DNA of 64,000 nt from Cohnella thailandensis (lineage in GTDB: Bacteria; Bacillota; Bacilli; Paenibacillales; Paenibacillaceae), in assembly GCF_014212135.1 (NCBI RefSeq), contig NZ_JACJVQ010000015.1:62001-126000 (forward strand), written 5' to 3'. Made by a program: the position numbers and the translations under genes. This document shows positions 36,191 through 44,991 of the stretch, in pieces. The notes beneath the pieces were generated by a model. The model was given only the letters and a program-made list of their open reading frames with translations. It ran no database searches and was not told where the DNA came from. Numbering within the stretch: position 1 is the first letter of the stretch; each line of letters begins with the position of its first letter.

Positions 36191-37099
36191 GTGTTCAAGG
36201 ATTTTTTCCAGAAGAAGAAATACGCTGTCGTTCCCATGGGGACGAACGCCGCCCCTAATAAGACCGAGAGCGGAGCCGAGGAACGTCCGAAGCGGGAGAT
36301 TCCCGAAGGACTCATGAACCGTTGCTCCAAATGCGGCAATATCCAATTCACCAAAGAGCTCGAGAAGAACCTTAAAGTATGTTCGACCTGCGGGCATCAT
36401 TTTCGCTTGAACGCTTGGGAACGCATCGCGATGACCGTAGACGAGGGAAGCTTCGCGGAGATCGACGCGAACCTCGTCTCCGAGGATCCGCTCGAGTTCC
36501 CGGGCTATAAGAAGAAGCTGGCGCAGCAGACGGAGAACTCCGGGCTGAAGGACGGGATCGTCACGGGCACCGGAGAGATCGGCGGATTCCCCGTCGCGAT
36601 CGGCGTCATGAGCTTCGACTTTTTCTCCGGAAGCATGGGCTCCGTCATCGGGGAGAAGATCGCCCGCGTGATCGAGCTGGCAGGCGAGAAGAGCCTTCCG
36701 CTAATCCTGTTCTCCACCTCCGGCGGAGCGCGGATGCAGGAGAGCATCCTGAGTTTGATGCAGATGGCCAAGACGAGCGCCGCGCTAGCGAAGTTCCAGG
36801 ACCACGGCGGATTGTTCATCTCCGTGTTCACCGACCCGACGATGGGCGGCGTCTCGGCGAGCTTCGCGAGCCTGGGCGATTACAATCTGGCGGAGCCGGG
36901 AGCGCTGGTCGGGTTCGCGGGACGCATCGTTATCGAGCAGACCATTCGCCAGAAACTGCCGGATAACTTCCAGACGGCCGAATTCAACCTGAAGAACGGC
37001 CAGCTGGACAAAGTCGTTCATCGCAAGGACATGAAGTCCTTCCTGACGAAGCTGCTGGATATGCATGCCGGGAAAGGAGTGCGCGCGGATGTCCGTTGA
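36191..37099 (+). CDS. accD: Acetyl-CoA carboxylase carboxyltransferase subunit beta
   Basis: A 302-residue beta subunit of the carboxyltransferase that makes malonyl-CoA for fatty-acid synthesis. The N-terminal zinc ribbon is visible as Cys45, Cys48, Cys64 and Cys67 (CSKCGN, CSTCGHH). The crotonase-like domain follows ([18 protein letters not shown]). It starts with GTG after GAGGTG. It overlaps accA by 11 bp, so the two subunits are translationally coupled. Confidence 0.96.
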   Translation: MFKDFFQKKKYAVVPMGTNAAPNKTESGAEERPKREIPEGLMNRCSKCGNIQFTKELEKNLKVCSTCGHHFRLNAWERIAMTVDEGSFAEIDANLVSEDPLEFPGYKKKLAQQTENSGLKDGIVTGTGEIGGFPVAIGVMSFDFFSGSMGSVIGEKIARVIELAGEKSLPLILFSTSGGARMQESILSLMQMAKTSAALAKFQDHGGLFISVFTDPTMGGVSASFASLGDYNLAEPGALVGFAGRIVIEQTIRQKLPDNFQTAEFNLKNGQLDKVVHRKDMKSFLTKLLDMHAGKGVRADVR

Positions 37100-38069
37100 A
37101 TTGCCATTCGAGAAGCCGCTGGAAGATCTGCGCAAGAAGATCGACCATCTGAAGAAGGTCGGCCAGGATCAGCAGATCGACTTCACGGAAGAACTAGCCA
37201 GGCTGGAAGAGCGTTATAAAGAGCTGGAAGACGAGATTTACAGCAACTTGAGCGCGGCCAATATCATGCACCTGGCTCGCCTGCATCAGCGGCCGACGAC
37301 TCTCGATTATATTCCATTGGTGTTCACCGACTTCATCGAGCTTCACGGCGACCGGCTCTTCGCGGACGATCTGGCGATCGTCGGCGGCTTGGCGAAGCTG
37401 AACGGAGTGCCGGTTACCGTCGTCGGCCACCAGCGCGGGAAGGATACGAAGGATAACATCCAGAGATTCTTCGGCAGTCCGCATCCGGAAGGATTCCGCA
37501 AGGCGCTGCGTTTCATGCAGCAAGCGAACAAATTCGGCCGGCCGATCATTACCTTCATCGATACGAAGGGGGCTTATCCGGGCGATACGGCCGAAGCCCG
37601 CGGACAATCCGAGGCGATTGCCCGCAACCTTCGCGAGATGGCGCTCTTCGGAGTTCCGGTCATCTGCGTGGTGATCGGAGAAGGCGGAAGCGGAGGCGCT
37701 CTGGCGCTTGGCGTCGGCAACCGCGTGCTGATGCTGGAGAACTCGATCTACTCGGTTATCTCGCCGAACGGAGCCGCTTCGATCCTGTGGAAGGACGCCT
37801 CGAAGGCCGATCAGGCGGCGGAAGCCATGAAGATCACCGCCAAGGATCTCAAAGAATTCGGAGTCATCGAGGAGATCATCCCCGAGCCGAAGGGAGGCGC
37901 TCACCGCGATCCGGCCGTTCAGGCCGAGTCGATCCGCGACGCTCTCTGGAGACATCTGCAGGAGTTGTCCGCGCTTGAGCCGGAACAGCTTATCGAAGAT
38001 CGTTACCGGAAGTTCCGCGCGATCGGCAGGTTCGCCGAGCTGGCGCCGGCCATGAGCGAGACTCCTTGA
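37089..38069 (+). CDS. accA: Acetyl-CoA carboxylase carboxyltransferase subunit alpha
   Basis: A 326-residue alpha subunit. An N-terminal helical segment (about 5-65) precedes the carboxyltransferase domain with [20 protein letters not shown] and the [13 protein letters not shown] segment. AAAGGAG lies nine bases before the ATG, which is inside the end of accD. In Bacillus pfkA lies between accA and pyk. Here pyk follows directly. Confidence 0.96.
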   Translation: MSVELPFEKPLEDLRKKIDHLKKVGQDQQIDFTEELARLEERYKELEDEIYSNLSAANIMHLARLHQRPTTLDYIPLVFTDFIELHGDRLFADDLAIVGGLAKLNGVPVTVVGHQRGKDTKDNIQRFFGSPHPEGFRKALRFMQQANKFGRPIITFIDTKGAYPGDTAEARGQSEAIARNLREMALFGVPVICVVIGEGGSGGALALGVGNRVLMLENSIYSVISPNGAASILWKDASKADQAAEAMKITAKDLKEFGVIEEIIPEPKGGAHRDPAVQAESIRDALWRHLQELSALEPEQLIEDRYRKFRAIGRFAELAPAMSETP

Positions 38070-38166
38070 CATAAGCCGATTTCCCCGAAGTTTATCGTTG
38101 TCCTCCGGACGGCGAGGCTTCGGGCTTCAAGCATGTTAACGTATGGACAAAAACGGAGGAAAAGAA

Positions 38167-39924
38167 ATGGTACGCAAAACAAAAATCGTATGTACAATCG
38201 GTCCCGCAAGCGAATCCCTCGAGAACACGAAGAAGCTGATCCAAGCGGGCATGAACGTCGCGCGTCTGAACTTCTCGCATGGCGACTACGAGGAGCACGG
38301 CAACCGCATCAAGACGATCCGCCAAGCCTGCAAGGAGCTCGGCAAGACCGTCGCGATCCTGCTGGATACGAAGGGGCCGGAGATCCGCCTCGGCAAGCTG
38401 AAGTCGGAGCCGATCGAGCTCGTGCAAGGCGAGCGGATCACGCTGACGACGGAAGAGATCCTGGGCGACATCGACCGCATCCCGGTTACGTATAAGGATC
38501 TTCCTAGCGACGTGAGCGTTGGCTCCACGATTCTGATCGACGACGGTTTGATCGGCCTGAACGTTCTCGAGGTCTCCGGAACCGAGATCAAGTGCGAAAT
38601 CGTGAACAGCGGCCAGATCAAGAGCAAGAAGGGCGTCAACGTTCCGGGCGTCGCGATCTCCATGCCGGGGATCACCGAGAAGGATGCCAGCGACATTCGC
38701 TTCGGCATCGAGCAAGGCGTCGACTTCATCGCCGCTTCCTTCGTTCGCCGCGCCAGCGACGTGCTGGAGATTCGCGAGCTGCTCGAGCGTCATGACGGCC
38801 GCCATATCCAGATCATCTCGAAGATCGAGAACCAGCAGGGCGTCGACAACCTGGACGAGATCCTGGAAGTGTCCGACGGCCTCATGGTCGCCCGGGGCGA
38901 CCTCGGCGTCGAGATCCCGGCCGAAGAGGTGCCGCTTGTCCAGAAGCAAATGATCGAGAAGTGCAACCGCGCGGGCAAGCCGGTCATCACCGCGACTCAG
39001 ATGCTCGACTCGATGCAGCGCAATCCGCGTCCGACTCGCGCCGAAGCGTCCGACGTCGCGAACGCGATCTTCGACGGCACGGATGCCATCATGCTGTCCG
39101 GCGAGACGGCGGCGGGCAAGTATCCGTCGGAATCGGTTCAGACGATGGCGGCGATCGCCGTTCGCGCGGAATCCGCTCTGAACTACCGCGAGATCTTCCA
39201 GAAGCAGGCGCTGGCCCAGCAGACTTCGGTAACCGAAGCGATCAGCCAAGCGGTCGCGAGCTCCTCGCTCGAGCTGGATGCGAAGGCGATCGTGACCTCG
39301 ACGGAGAGCGGCTATACCGCCCGCATGGTATCCAAGTATCGTCCGAAGTCCCCGATCATCGCGGTAACGCCGGAAGAGCAAGTGCTTCGCCGCCTGCAGC
39401 TCGTATGGGGCGTCGTGCCGGTTCAAGGCACGCTCGTCGGCACGACCGACGACATGTTCGACGTTGCGGTTGAAGGCGCGCTGAAGACGGAGATCGTCCG
39501 CCTGGGCGACACGGTCATCATTACGGCCGGCGTGCCGGTCGGCCGCTCCGGAACGACGAACCTGATCAAGATCCACCATATCGGCGAGCTGATCGCCCAA
39601 GGACAAGGCATCGGCTCCCAGAGCGCGACGGGCAAGGTCGTGACCGCCCGCACGCCGGAGGAAGCCGTCGCCAAGATGACCAGCGGCGCCATTCTGGTCG
39701 CTCCTTCGACGGACAAGGACTACATGCCGGCGTTCGAGAAGGCGGCGGCCGTCATTACCGAAGGCGGCGGCATCACGTGCCACGCGGCCGTCGTCGGCCT
39801 CAACCTGGGCATCCCGGTTATCGTCGGCGTGGCAGACGCGGTCGACCTGCTCAAGGACGGCACGGAAGTGACGCTGTACGCGGAGAAGGGTGTTATCTAC
39901 TCCGGCCAAGCGAAGGTTCTCTAA
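38167..39924 (+). CDS. pyk: Pyruvate kinase
   Basis: 585 residues, the length of the Bacillus enzyme. The barrel begins [14 protein letters not shown], carries the K+/Mg2+ and substrate motif [17 protein letters not shown], and contains the [12 protein letters not shown] and TQMLDSM segments. The extra C-terminal PEP-utilising swivel-like domain (about 480-585, [19 protein letters not shown]) is typical of Bacilli. GGAGG precedes ATG 38167. The upstream in-frame ATG at 38143 is part of the leader. Confidence 0.96.
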   Translation: MVRKTKIVCTIGPASESLENTKKLIQAGMNVARLNFSHGDYEEHGNRIKTIRQACKELGKTVAILLDTKGPEIRLGKLKSEPIELVQGERITLTTEEILGDIDRIPVTYKDLPSDVSVGSTILIDDGLIGLNVLEVSGTEIKCEIVNSGQIKSKKGVNVPGVAISMPGITEKDASDIRFGIEQGVDFIAASFVRRASDVLEIRELLERHDGRHIQIISKIENQQGVDNLDEILEVSDGLMVARGDLGVEIPAEEVPLVQKQMIEKCNRAGKPVITATQMLDSMQRNPRPTRAEASDVANAIFDGTDAIMLSGETAAGKYPSESVQTMAAIAVRAESALNYREIFQKQALAQQTSVTEAISQAVASSSLELDAKAIVTSTESGYTARMVSKYRPKSPIIAVTPEEQVLRRLQLVWGVVPVQGTLVGTTDDMFDVAVEGALKTEIVRLGDTVIITAGVPVGRSGTTNLIKIHHIGELIAQGQGIGSQSATGKVVTARTPEEAVAKMTSGAILVAPSTDKDYMPAFEKAAAVITEGGGITCHAAVVGLNLGIPVIVGVADAVDLLKDGTEVTLYAEKGVIYSGQAKVL

Positions 39925-39948
39925 GTAAACTGTTTCGGTTAATCCACG

Positions 39949-39990
39949 AGGAAGTAGCGGCTTCTAGACGGCCGCTGCTTCCTTGTTTCC
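39949..39990 (+). terminator. Terminator after pyk
   Basis: A 13-bp stem (39949-39961 with 39971-39983) followed by TTGTTTCCTT. Confidence 0.75.
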
Positions 39991-40012
39991 TTAGGACGGG
40001 AGTGAAAATGAA

Positions 40013-40468
40013 GTGAGCCAGTGGTTTATGCACCCGATTCGGGTACGCTATCAGGAGACGGACAAGATGGCTGTCGTGTATCATACCAATTACATCAATT
40101 GGTTCGAGATCGGACGGACGGAATGGATTCGGCAAGCGGGAGTCTCCTTCCGCGATATCGAAGAGAAGGGCCTGATGCTTCCGGTCGTTCATTTGGAAGC
40201 TTCTTACCTGAAGCCGGCCAAGTACGACGATTGGATTACCGTCTGCACCCGGGTAACCGAATTTTCCAAGGTGCGCTTGCGCTTCGAATACAAGGTTCTG
40301 CTGGGAGACGTTACTTCCGAAGGCCGGGTGACGGGCGAAGCGCCGGAGGCTCCCCTGCTGACGAGCGGGAGCTCTCTTCACGGGTGGATCAACTCGGACT
40401 GGAAGGTCGTCGGAATCGACAAGAAGGCGCCGGAGCTGTACGAGCTGCTGAAGAAGCTGGCCGAATAG
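40013..40468 (+). CDS. YbgC/FadM-type acyl-CoA thioesterase
   Basis: A 151-residue hotdog-fold protein. The active-site segment RYQETDKMAVVYHTNYINWFE contains the conserved Asp and Tyr-His of 4-hydroxybenzoyl-CoA-type thioesterases. It is expected to hydrolyse acyl-CoA in the cytosol. The start is GTG (MSQWFMHP). It lies between pyk and the fxsA gene on the same strand. The physiological acyl chain is not predictable. Confidence 0.85.
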   Translation: MSQWFMHPIRVRYQETDKMAVVYHTNYINWFEIGRTEWIRQAGVSFRDIEEKGLMLPVVHLEASYLKPAKYDDWITVCTRVTEFSKVRLRFEYKVLLGDVTSEGRVTGEAPEAPLLTSGSSLHGWINSDWKVVGIDKKAPELYELLKKLAE

Positions 40469-40599
40469 GGAGAAGCTCGCAATCGCGAGTGGCTCCCAAC
40501 GTCTCGTTTGACGCAGGGGGCTTGGCCGGAATGCGGCCTCATTCGTGAAACGGGGCCTCCTCCTTGTCCGTAGTAAAGGAATACGAGGAGGGGATGACG

Positions 40600-41007
40600 A
40601 TGTGGATTCGCAAGGCAGGGCTGTTCCTCCTGATCGCGATTATAGCGGAATTGGCCGGCATCATTGCGATGGGCAGCTGGATCGGTGCCTGGCCGACCTT
40701 CGGACTCCTTCTAATCGGAGCGGCTCTTGGAGGGCTGCTCGCTCAGACGGAAGGACGCAAGAGTTGGATCGAAGTGAGAAGCTTAATGCAATCCGGACAG
40801 CCGCCGGGACCGGCGGTATTGAACGGAATTTGTGTCATAGCGGGAGGATTTCTGCTCGCGGTGCCCGGGTTTCTCTCGGACATCGTAGGCATCACGTTGC
40901 TGCTTCCTTTTACCCGCCCGTTGTATAAAGGCTTCATGTACGTATGGCTGGAGCGCAAGTTCCGCTCGGGCCAGGTCCGCGTGTTCCGCGGTCCGTTCGG
41001 GCGTTGA
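40600..41007 (+). CDS. fxsA: FxsA family membrane protein
   Basis: 135 residues with three or four transmembrane helices and the FxsA-typical start (LFLLIAIIAELAGIIAMGSWIG) and PGFLSDIVGITLLLP segment. E. coli FxsA counters F-exclusion of phage T7. In Bacillus the homologue (YtzA) lies between pyk and ytvI, as here. Three in-frame ATGs exist. AGGAGG is eight bases before the one at 40600, which is chosen. Confidence 0.85.
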   Translation: MWIRKAGLFLLIAIIAELAGIIAMGSWIGAWPTFGLLLIGAALGGLLAQTEGRKSWIEVRSLMQSGQPPGPAVLNGICVIAGGFLLAVPGFLSDIVGITLLLPFTRPLYKGFMYVWLERKFRSGQVRVFRGPFGR

Positions 41008-41065
41008 TCGCGCCATGACGCAAGGCCTTCGCCGCCGCAATCCCGCCGGCAGGACGCCAGAGCCC

Positions 41066-41109
41066 AAACCTCCGGTCTAGTCGAACCGACTAGATTCGGA
41101 GGTTTGTTT
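41066..41109. terminator. Bidirectional terminator between fxsA and ytvI
   Basis: An outer stem AAACCTCCG with CGGAGGTTT and an inner stem TCTAGTC with GACTAGA. It serves two genes that converge here. Confidence 0.8.
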
Positions 41110-41229
41110 AGTTAAAAAGCTTATTCGGGAGCGGAACTGAGCCAAAGGGAGAAACGGCAAAGCCGATTTTGGCGGATTCCTGCGAAGATGAAGCTGAATC
41201 GAGCGCTTGTCCTGTATAATAAACATAAG

Positions 41230-42351
41230 TTACAGAAACTTGTTGCCGTGCAGGATGTACCGCCCGATATCCCGGAAGAAGCCTGCCTTATGGCACGTAG
41301 TCAGGATAACGATGGCGACGGGACCGATGATAAGCCCCAGGAACCCGAACAGCTTCAGCCCGACGAACGTGGCGATCAAGGTGGGCAGCGGATCGAGACC
41401 CACGCTGGAAGCGAGCACTTTGGGCTCGATGACTTGCCTTGCGATCAAGACGATTCCGTATAGGAGGGATAAGGCGCCTCCCATTCCCCAATCTCCGACG
41501 ATGAACCGATATGCGATCCACGGCACCATCGCGGCGCCTACTCCGAGATAGGGGAGAAGGTCGACGAAACCGATCACGAGAGCGACGGACAACGCATCCT
41601 TGACGCCTATGACCAGAAGTCCGATAAACACGACGATCGCCGTAATCGAGATCAAGATAAACTGAGCCCGCACATAGCCGAAGAGCGCTTGGCGAATATC
41701 CTTCCAGACCGCGGAGGCGCGCTTGCGGGTTCTCTCCGGGAACCAGCCGACCATGCGCGAGGCGTACCGGCTCCAATCCTTGCCGATAAAGAAGGAGGCG
41801 AGAAGCACGACGACGGCGATGGTCGCGACCTGCGGCAAGGAAGCAAGGACGTCGACGACCCCGTTGAGAAACGCGCCGGCCAAATTCGTCCCCGCCTCGG
41901 CGACGGCTTTGGCCGTGTCGGAGATCCGGTTGTTGATCGTCTCCTGATAATTCGGGTTCTCCTGATAGAAAGTATTGATTCTCCCGATCAGAAGCTGAAT
42001 GTCGGGACTGGCCAGGAATCTCTCGATGGTGTCCTCAGCCCATGTGACAAGCTGCTGCAAAGAACCGGATAGATTCATGATCTCCCCGACAAGCCGAACG
42101 ACAAGCGCGGAGATGACGGTCAGCATGGATGCGGTGAACAGCAGCAGCGTAAGCGTGACGGCAAGCCACCTTGGCATATGCAGCTTCAGATGAAGGCCGT
42201 TCACGATCGGGTTCAGGGCGTAGGCCAGCAGCCAGCCGAGCAGGAAGGGATAGACGAGCGGCAGAGCCCAGCCCAGTACGAAGACTCCGCCGACGGCAAC
42301 GACGAGCAGGATAAGAAGGCGAAGCCATTGACCACCGATCCGTCGATCCAC
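41230..42351 (-). CDS. ytvI: Sporulation membrane protein YtvI (AI-2E transporter superfamily)
   Basis: A 373-residue polytopic membrane protein of the PerM/AI-2E family, with two N-terminal helices, a long amphipathic region and about five C-terminal helices (GLKLFGFLGLIIGPVAIVIL). Its place between fxsA and citZ identifies it as YtvI. The frame extends to an ATG at 42393 with no ribosome site. GTG at 42351 lies eight bases after AGGAGG and gives almost the Bacillus length of about 371. Unlike Bacillus, the gene is inverted relative to its neighbours. Confidence 0.85.
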   Translation of the reverse strand: MDRRIGGQWLRLLILLVVAVGGVFVLGWALPLVYPFLLGWLLAYALNPIVNGLHLKLHMPRWLAVTLTLLLFTASMLTVISALVVRLVGEIMNLSGSLQQLVTWAEDTIERFLASPDIQLLIGRINTFYQENPNYQETINNRISDTAKAVAEAGTNLAGAFLNGVVDVLASLPQVATIAVVVLLASFFIGKDWSRYASRMVGWFPERTRKRASAVWKDIRQALFGYVRAQFILISITAIVVFIGLLVIGVKDALSVALVIGFVDLLPYLGVGAAMVPWIAYRFIVGDWGMGGALSLLYGIVLIARQVIEPKVLASSVGLDPLPTLIATFVGLKLFGFLGLIIGPVAIVILTTCHKAGFFRDIGRYILHGNKFL

Positions 42352-42481
42352 TCCGGGCGCCTCCTCTTCTGGAACATAACGCGATGAATTCATTGTAGTG
42401 GATCGGCATTAAGCTTCGCTTATGGCTTGCTTCCCATTTCGCCGAGCAAATTCGACTTCCGCCGCCCGCGGCGATTCGGAT

Positions 42482-42513
42482 TTTACACCGAGTTAACAAT
42501 TATCCGGCATAAT
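42482..42513 (+). promoter_or_regulatory. Pho box and -10 of ppk
   Basis: TTTACA (42482-42487), five bases, TTAACA (42493-42498), nine bases, CATAAT (42508-42513). Two 6-bp direct repeats on an 11-bp period are the binding unit of PhoP in Bacillus. The nine-base gap to the -10 equals that at the phoP promoter of this window (55492-55512). ppk is therefore probably induced by phosphate limitation. Confidence 0.6.
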
Positions 42514-42557
42514 GGAGGGACAAGGGATCATAGCGAGAAAACTAGGGGGAACTACGG

Positions 42558-44648
42558 ATGACAGCATCCAAAAAGTACATCAATAGGGACTTAAGTTGGA
42601 TCGAGTTCAATCGTAGAGTGCTTGAAGAAGCGGAGGACGTTGCGACTCCTTTGCTGGAGAGAATGCAATTCCTGTCCATCGTGTCCAGCAATCTGGACGA
42701 ATTCATGAGCGTGAGAGTAGCCGGCTTGAAGGATCAATTGAAAGCGGGGTTCCTGAAAGCCGACTTTACCGGATATACGCCGCACGGACTGCTTAAGAGA
42801 ATCATGAAGAGAACGAGCCAGATGGTGCGCAGGCAGTACAAGGTTTATCGGGAGCTGATGCGCAGTTTGGCGAAGGAAGGCACGACGCTCTTGTCGTGGG
42901 GGGATCTGAACCGCGAACAGGCGGAGGCGATGAGCGAGTACTTCCAGAAGATCGTTTATCCCGTGCTGACGCCGATGGCGGTCGACAGCAGCCGGCCGTT
43001 CCCGCTCTTGCACGGCAAGGAGCTTTATCTGGCGGTCGTGCTTAAGGCGGACCCTGCGGATGAGAAGCTTAAGGGCCAGACGTTCAGCGCCATCGTCCAG
43101 GTTCCGTCGATCCTGTCGCGCGCCGTGGAAGTGCCCGGGCGACGCAATTCCCGCAAGATGACTTTCTTGCTGCTGGAGGACCTGATCAAGGTACATATCG
43201 GCCAGCTATTCAGCGGTTACGAGATCGAAGGCGTTCACGCGTTCCGGGTTACCCGCAACTCCGATCTTGCGATCAACGAAGAAGGGGCGGAGGACCTGCT
43301 GCAAGAGATCGAGAAGGAGCTGCGCCGCCGCAGGAGAGGGTTCCCGGTGCGCCTCGAGGTCGAGACGGGAATGCACGGGGACGCGCTGGAGCTGCTGAAG
43401 GATGAGCTGGAGGTGACGGAGGACGATATTTTCGAGATCGAGGGCTCTCTCGATTTGACGTTCCTCTCGAAGTTCGCCTCCTCGCTTCCGAATTCGGAGC
43501 ATTTGCGGTACCCGCCGCTCGATCCGGTTTACCCGGTGGAATTCGAGGAGACGGAGCAGATGATGTCGGTCATCCGCGAGCGCGACGTGCTGGTGTACCA
43601 CCCTTACGAATCGTTCGAAGCGGTAAACGATTTTATTTACGAGGCGGCCGTCGATCCCGACGTGCTGGCGATCAAGATGACTCTCTACCGGGTCAACGTG
43701 AACTCGTTGCTCGTAAAGGCTCTGGCCCAGGCGGCGGAATCCGGGAAGCAGGTAACGGTCGTCGTGGAGCTGAAAGCCCGGTTCGACGAGGAGCGCAACA
43801 TCGCGTGGGCGAGGCAGCTGGAGAAGGCGGGCTGTCATGTCGTCTACGGCTTGGTCGGTCTTAAAACGCATGCGAAAATTACGCTGGTCGTACGCCGAGA
43901 AGAAGGTTCTCTGCGGAGGTACGTCCATGTGGGAACGGGGAATTACAACGAGAATACCGCGAAGGTATATACGGACGCCGGCCTGTTTACTTGCCACCCC
44001 GATATCGGCACGGACGCTTCCGCCCTGTTCAACGAAATGACGGGCTACTCCACGCCGCATGATTGGCGGGCCTTCGCGGTCGCTCCGGCCGGGCTCAAGC
44101 CGAAGCTGTTCGATCTTATCGACCGGGAGATCGAGTTCGCGAAGGCGGGCAAGCCCGCGCGCATCGTCGCGAAGCTGAACTCGCTGTCCAACCAGTCGAT
44201 GATCGACAAGCTATACGAGGCTTCGCAAGCGGGCGTCTCGATCCATCTGATCGTGCGAGGGGTTTGCTGCCTTCGTCCGGGCGTTCCCGGGCTTAGCGAG
44301 AATGTCAGGGTCATCAGCATCGTCGATCGCTTCCTGGAGCATTCCCGGATACTTGCCGTATCGGGAGGCGGGGAAGAAGAGGTCTACATCTCGAGCGCGG
44401 ATTGGATGACGCGCAACCTGAGCAGGCGAGTGGAACTGCTCTGCCCGGTCTACGATCCGTCCATCCGGCAGATGCTGCTGAACCTGCTGCAGATGAACCT
44501 GTTGGATAACGTGAAGGCCAGGGAGCTGGAGCCCAGCGGCAACTACTCCCGAGTCGCCGGCGCCGAACAGCCGCTCCGAAGCCAATTCGGCGCCGCCGAC
44601 ATTCCGCTGTGGAAGACGGTCGCCATCGCCTCGATGGAACAGCTTTAA
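42558..44648 (+). CDS. ppk: Polyphosphate kinase
   Basis: A 696-residue PPK1, which reversibly transfers the ATP gamma-phosphate to polyphosphate. The N-terminal domain begins YINRDLSWIEFNRRVL. The two phospholipase-D-like catalytic halves contain the phospho-accepting His438 (LKTHAKITLVVRRE), followed by RYVHVGTGNYNENTAKVYTD. AGGGGG precedes the ATG. The region holds both ppk and, convergently, the exopolyphosphatase gene, so polyphosphate synthesis and breakdown genes are clustered near phoPR. A Pho box lies 60 bp upstream. Confidence 0.95.
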   Translation: MTASKKYINRDLSWIEFNRRVLEEAEDVATPLLERMQFLSIVSSNLDEFMSVRVAGLKDQLKAGFLKADFTGYTPHGLLKRIMKRTSQMVRRQYKVYRELMRSLAKEGTTLLSWGDLNREQAEAMSEYFQKIVYPVLTPMAVDSSRPFPLLHGKELYLAVVLKADPADEKLKGQTFSAIVQVPSILSRAVEVPGRRNSRKMTFLLLEDLIKVHIGQLFSGYEIEGVHAFRVTRNSDLAINEEGAEDLLQEIEKELRRRRRGFPVRLEVETGMHGDALELLKDELEVTEDDIFEIEGSLDLTFLSKFASSLPNSEHLRYPPLDPVYPVEFEETEQMMSVIRERDVLVYHPYESFEAVNDFIYEAAVDPDVLAIKMTLYRVNVNSLLVKALAQAAESGKQVTVVVELKARFDEERNIAWARQLEKAGCHVVYGLVGLKTHAKITLVVRREEGSLRRYVHVGTGNYNENTAKVYTDAGLFTCHPDIGTDASALFNEMTGYSTPHDWRAFAVAPAGLKPKLFDLIDREIEFAKAGKPARIVAKLNSLSNQSMIDKLYEASQAGVSIHLIVRGVCCLRPGVPGLSENVRVISIVDRFLEHSRILAVSGGGEEEVYISSADWMTRNLSRRVELLCPVYDPSIRQMLLNLLQMNLLDNVKARELEPSGNYSRVAGAEQPLRSQFGAADIPLWKTVAIASMEQL

Positions 44649-44694
44649 ACGAAGTTTGCTTTTCCGGCGCGAATCCGATCGTTTTCACAAAAAG

Positions 44695-44723
44695 TTGACT
44701 TTTACCTAATCTCTGGCTAATAG
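44695..44723 (+). promoter_or_regulatory. Sigma-A-type promoter
   Basis: TTGACT (44695-44700), 17 bp, TAATAG (44718-44723). Transcription would start near 44730, which leaves the small gene at 44772 with its own promoter and makes the in-frame ATG at 44736 an unlikely start. Confidence 0.5.
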
Positions 44724-44771
44724 TAACTTCCTACAATGAAATCAACAGCCAGGGAGATGGGAGGGAACGTT

Positions 44772-44936
44772 GTGGTCGAATTCGACGTCATTGTGGACGG
44801 CAAGGTGCAGGAGACGATTCGCCCGAAGACGCAGAGGCTAAGAGACATTTACGAGCTTCTGAACCGTCGGTCGATGGGGGCTCTCAAGAGGAAATACGGC
44901 TTTAACGTGCAAGTGAGAAGAAGAATGGTTTACTAA
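44772..44936 (+). CDS. Small basic protein of unknown function
   Basis: 54 residues (MVEFDVIVDGKVQETIRPK...) with a predicted short beta hairpin followed by a helix and a basic C-terminus (KRKYGFNVQVRRRMVY). The GTG at 44772 follows GGGAGGG with good spacing. A promoter-like pair upstream and a perfect terminator directly after make it a complete single-gene unit. I do not recognise the family. The basic tail would suit nucleic-acid binding, but this is speculation. Confidence 0.6.
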   Translation: MVEFDVIVDGKVQETIRPKTQRLRDIYELLNRRSMGALKRKYGFNVQVRRRMVY

Positions 44937-44973
44937 AGATAAGGTGCAGGAGAAGCACCTTATCTTTTTTTAA
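44936..44973 (+). terminator. Intrinsic terminator
   Basis: AAGATAAGGTGC and GCACCTTATCTT pair perfectly around AGGAGAA and are followed by T7. Confidence 0.95.
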
Positions 44974-44991
44974 TAGGGGAGCGACGCTTGT

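Noticed and set aside
41200..41225. TATAAT-containing promoter on the + strand near the end of ytvI
   Set aside because: It would transcribe only antisense to ytvI, has no well-placed -35, and no gene follows.
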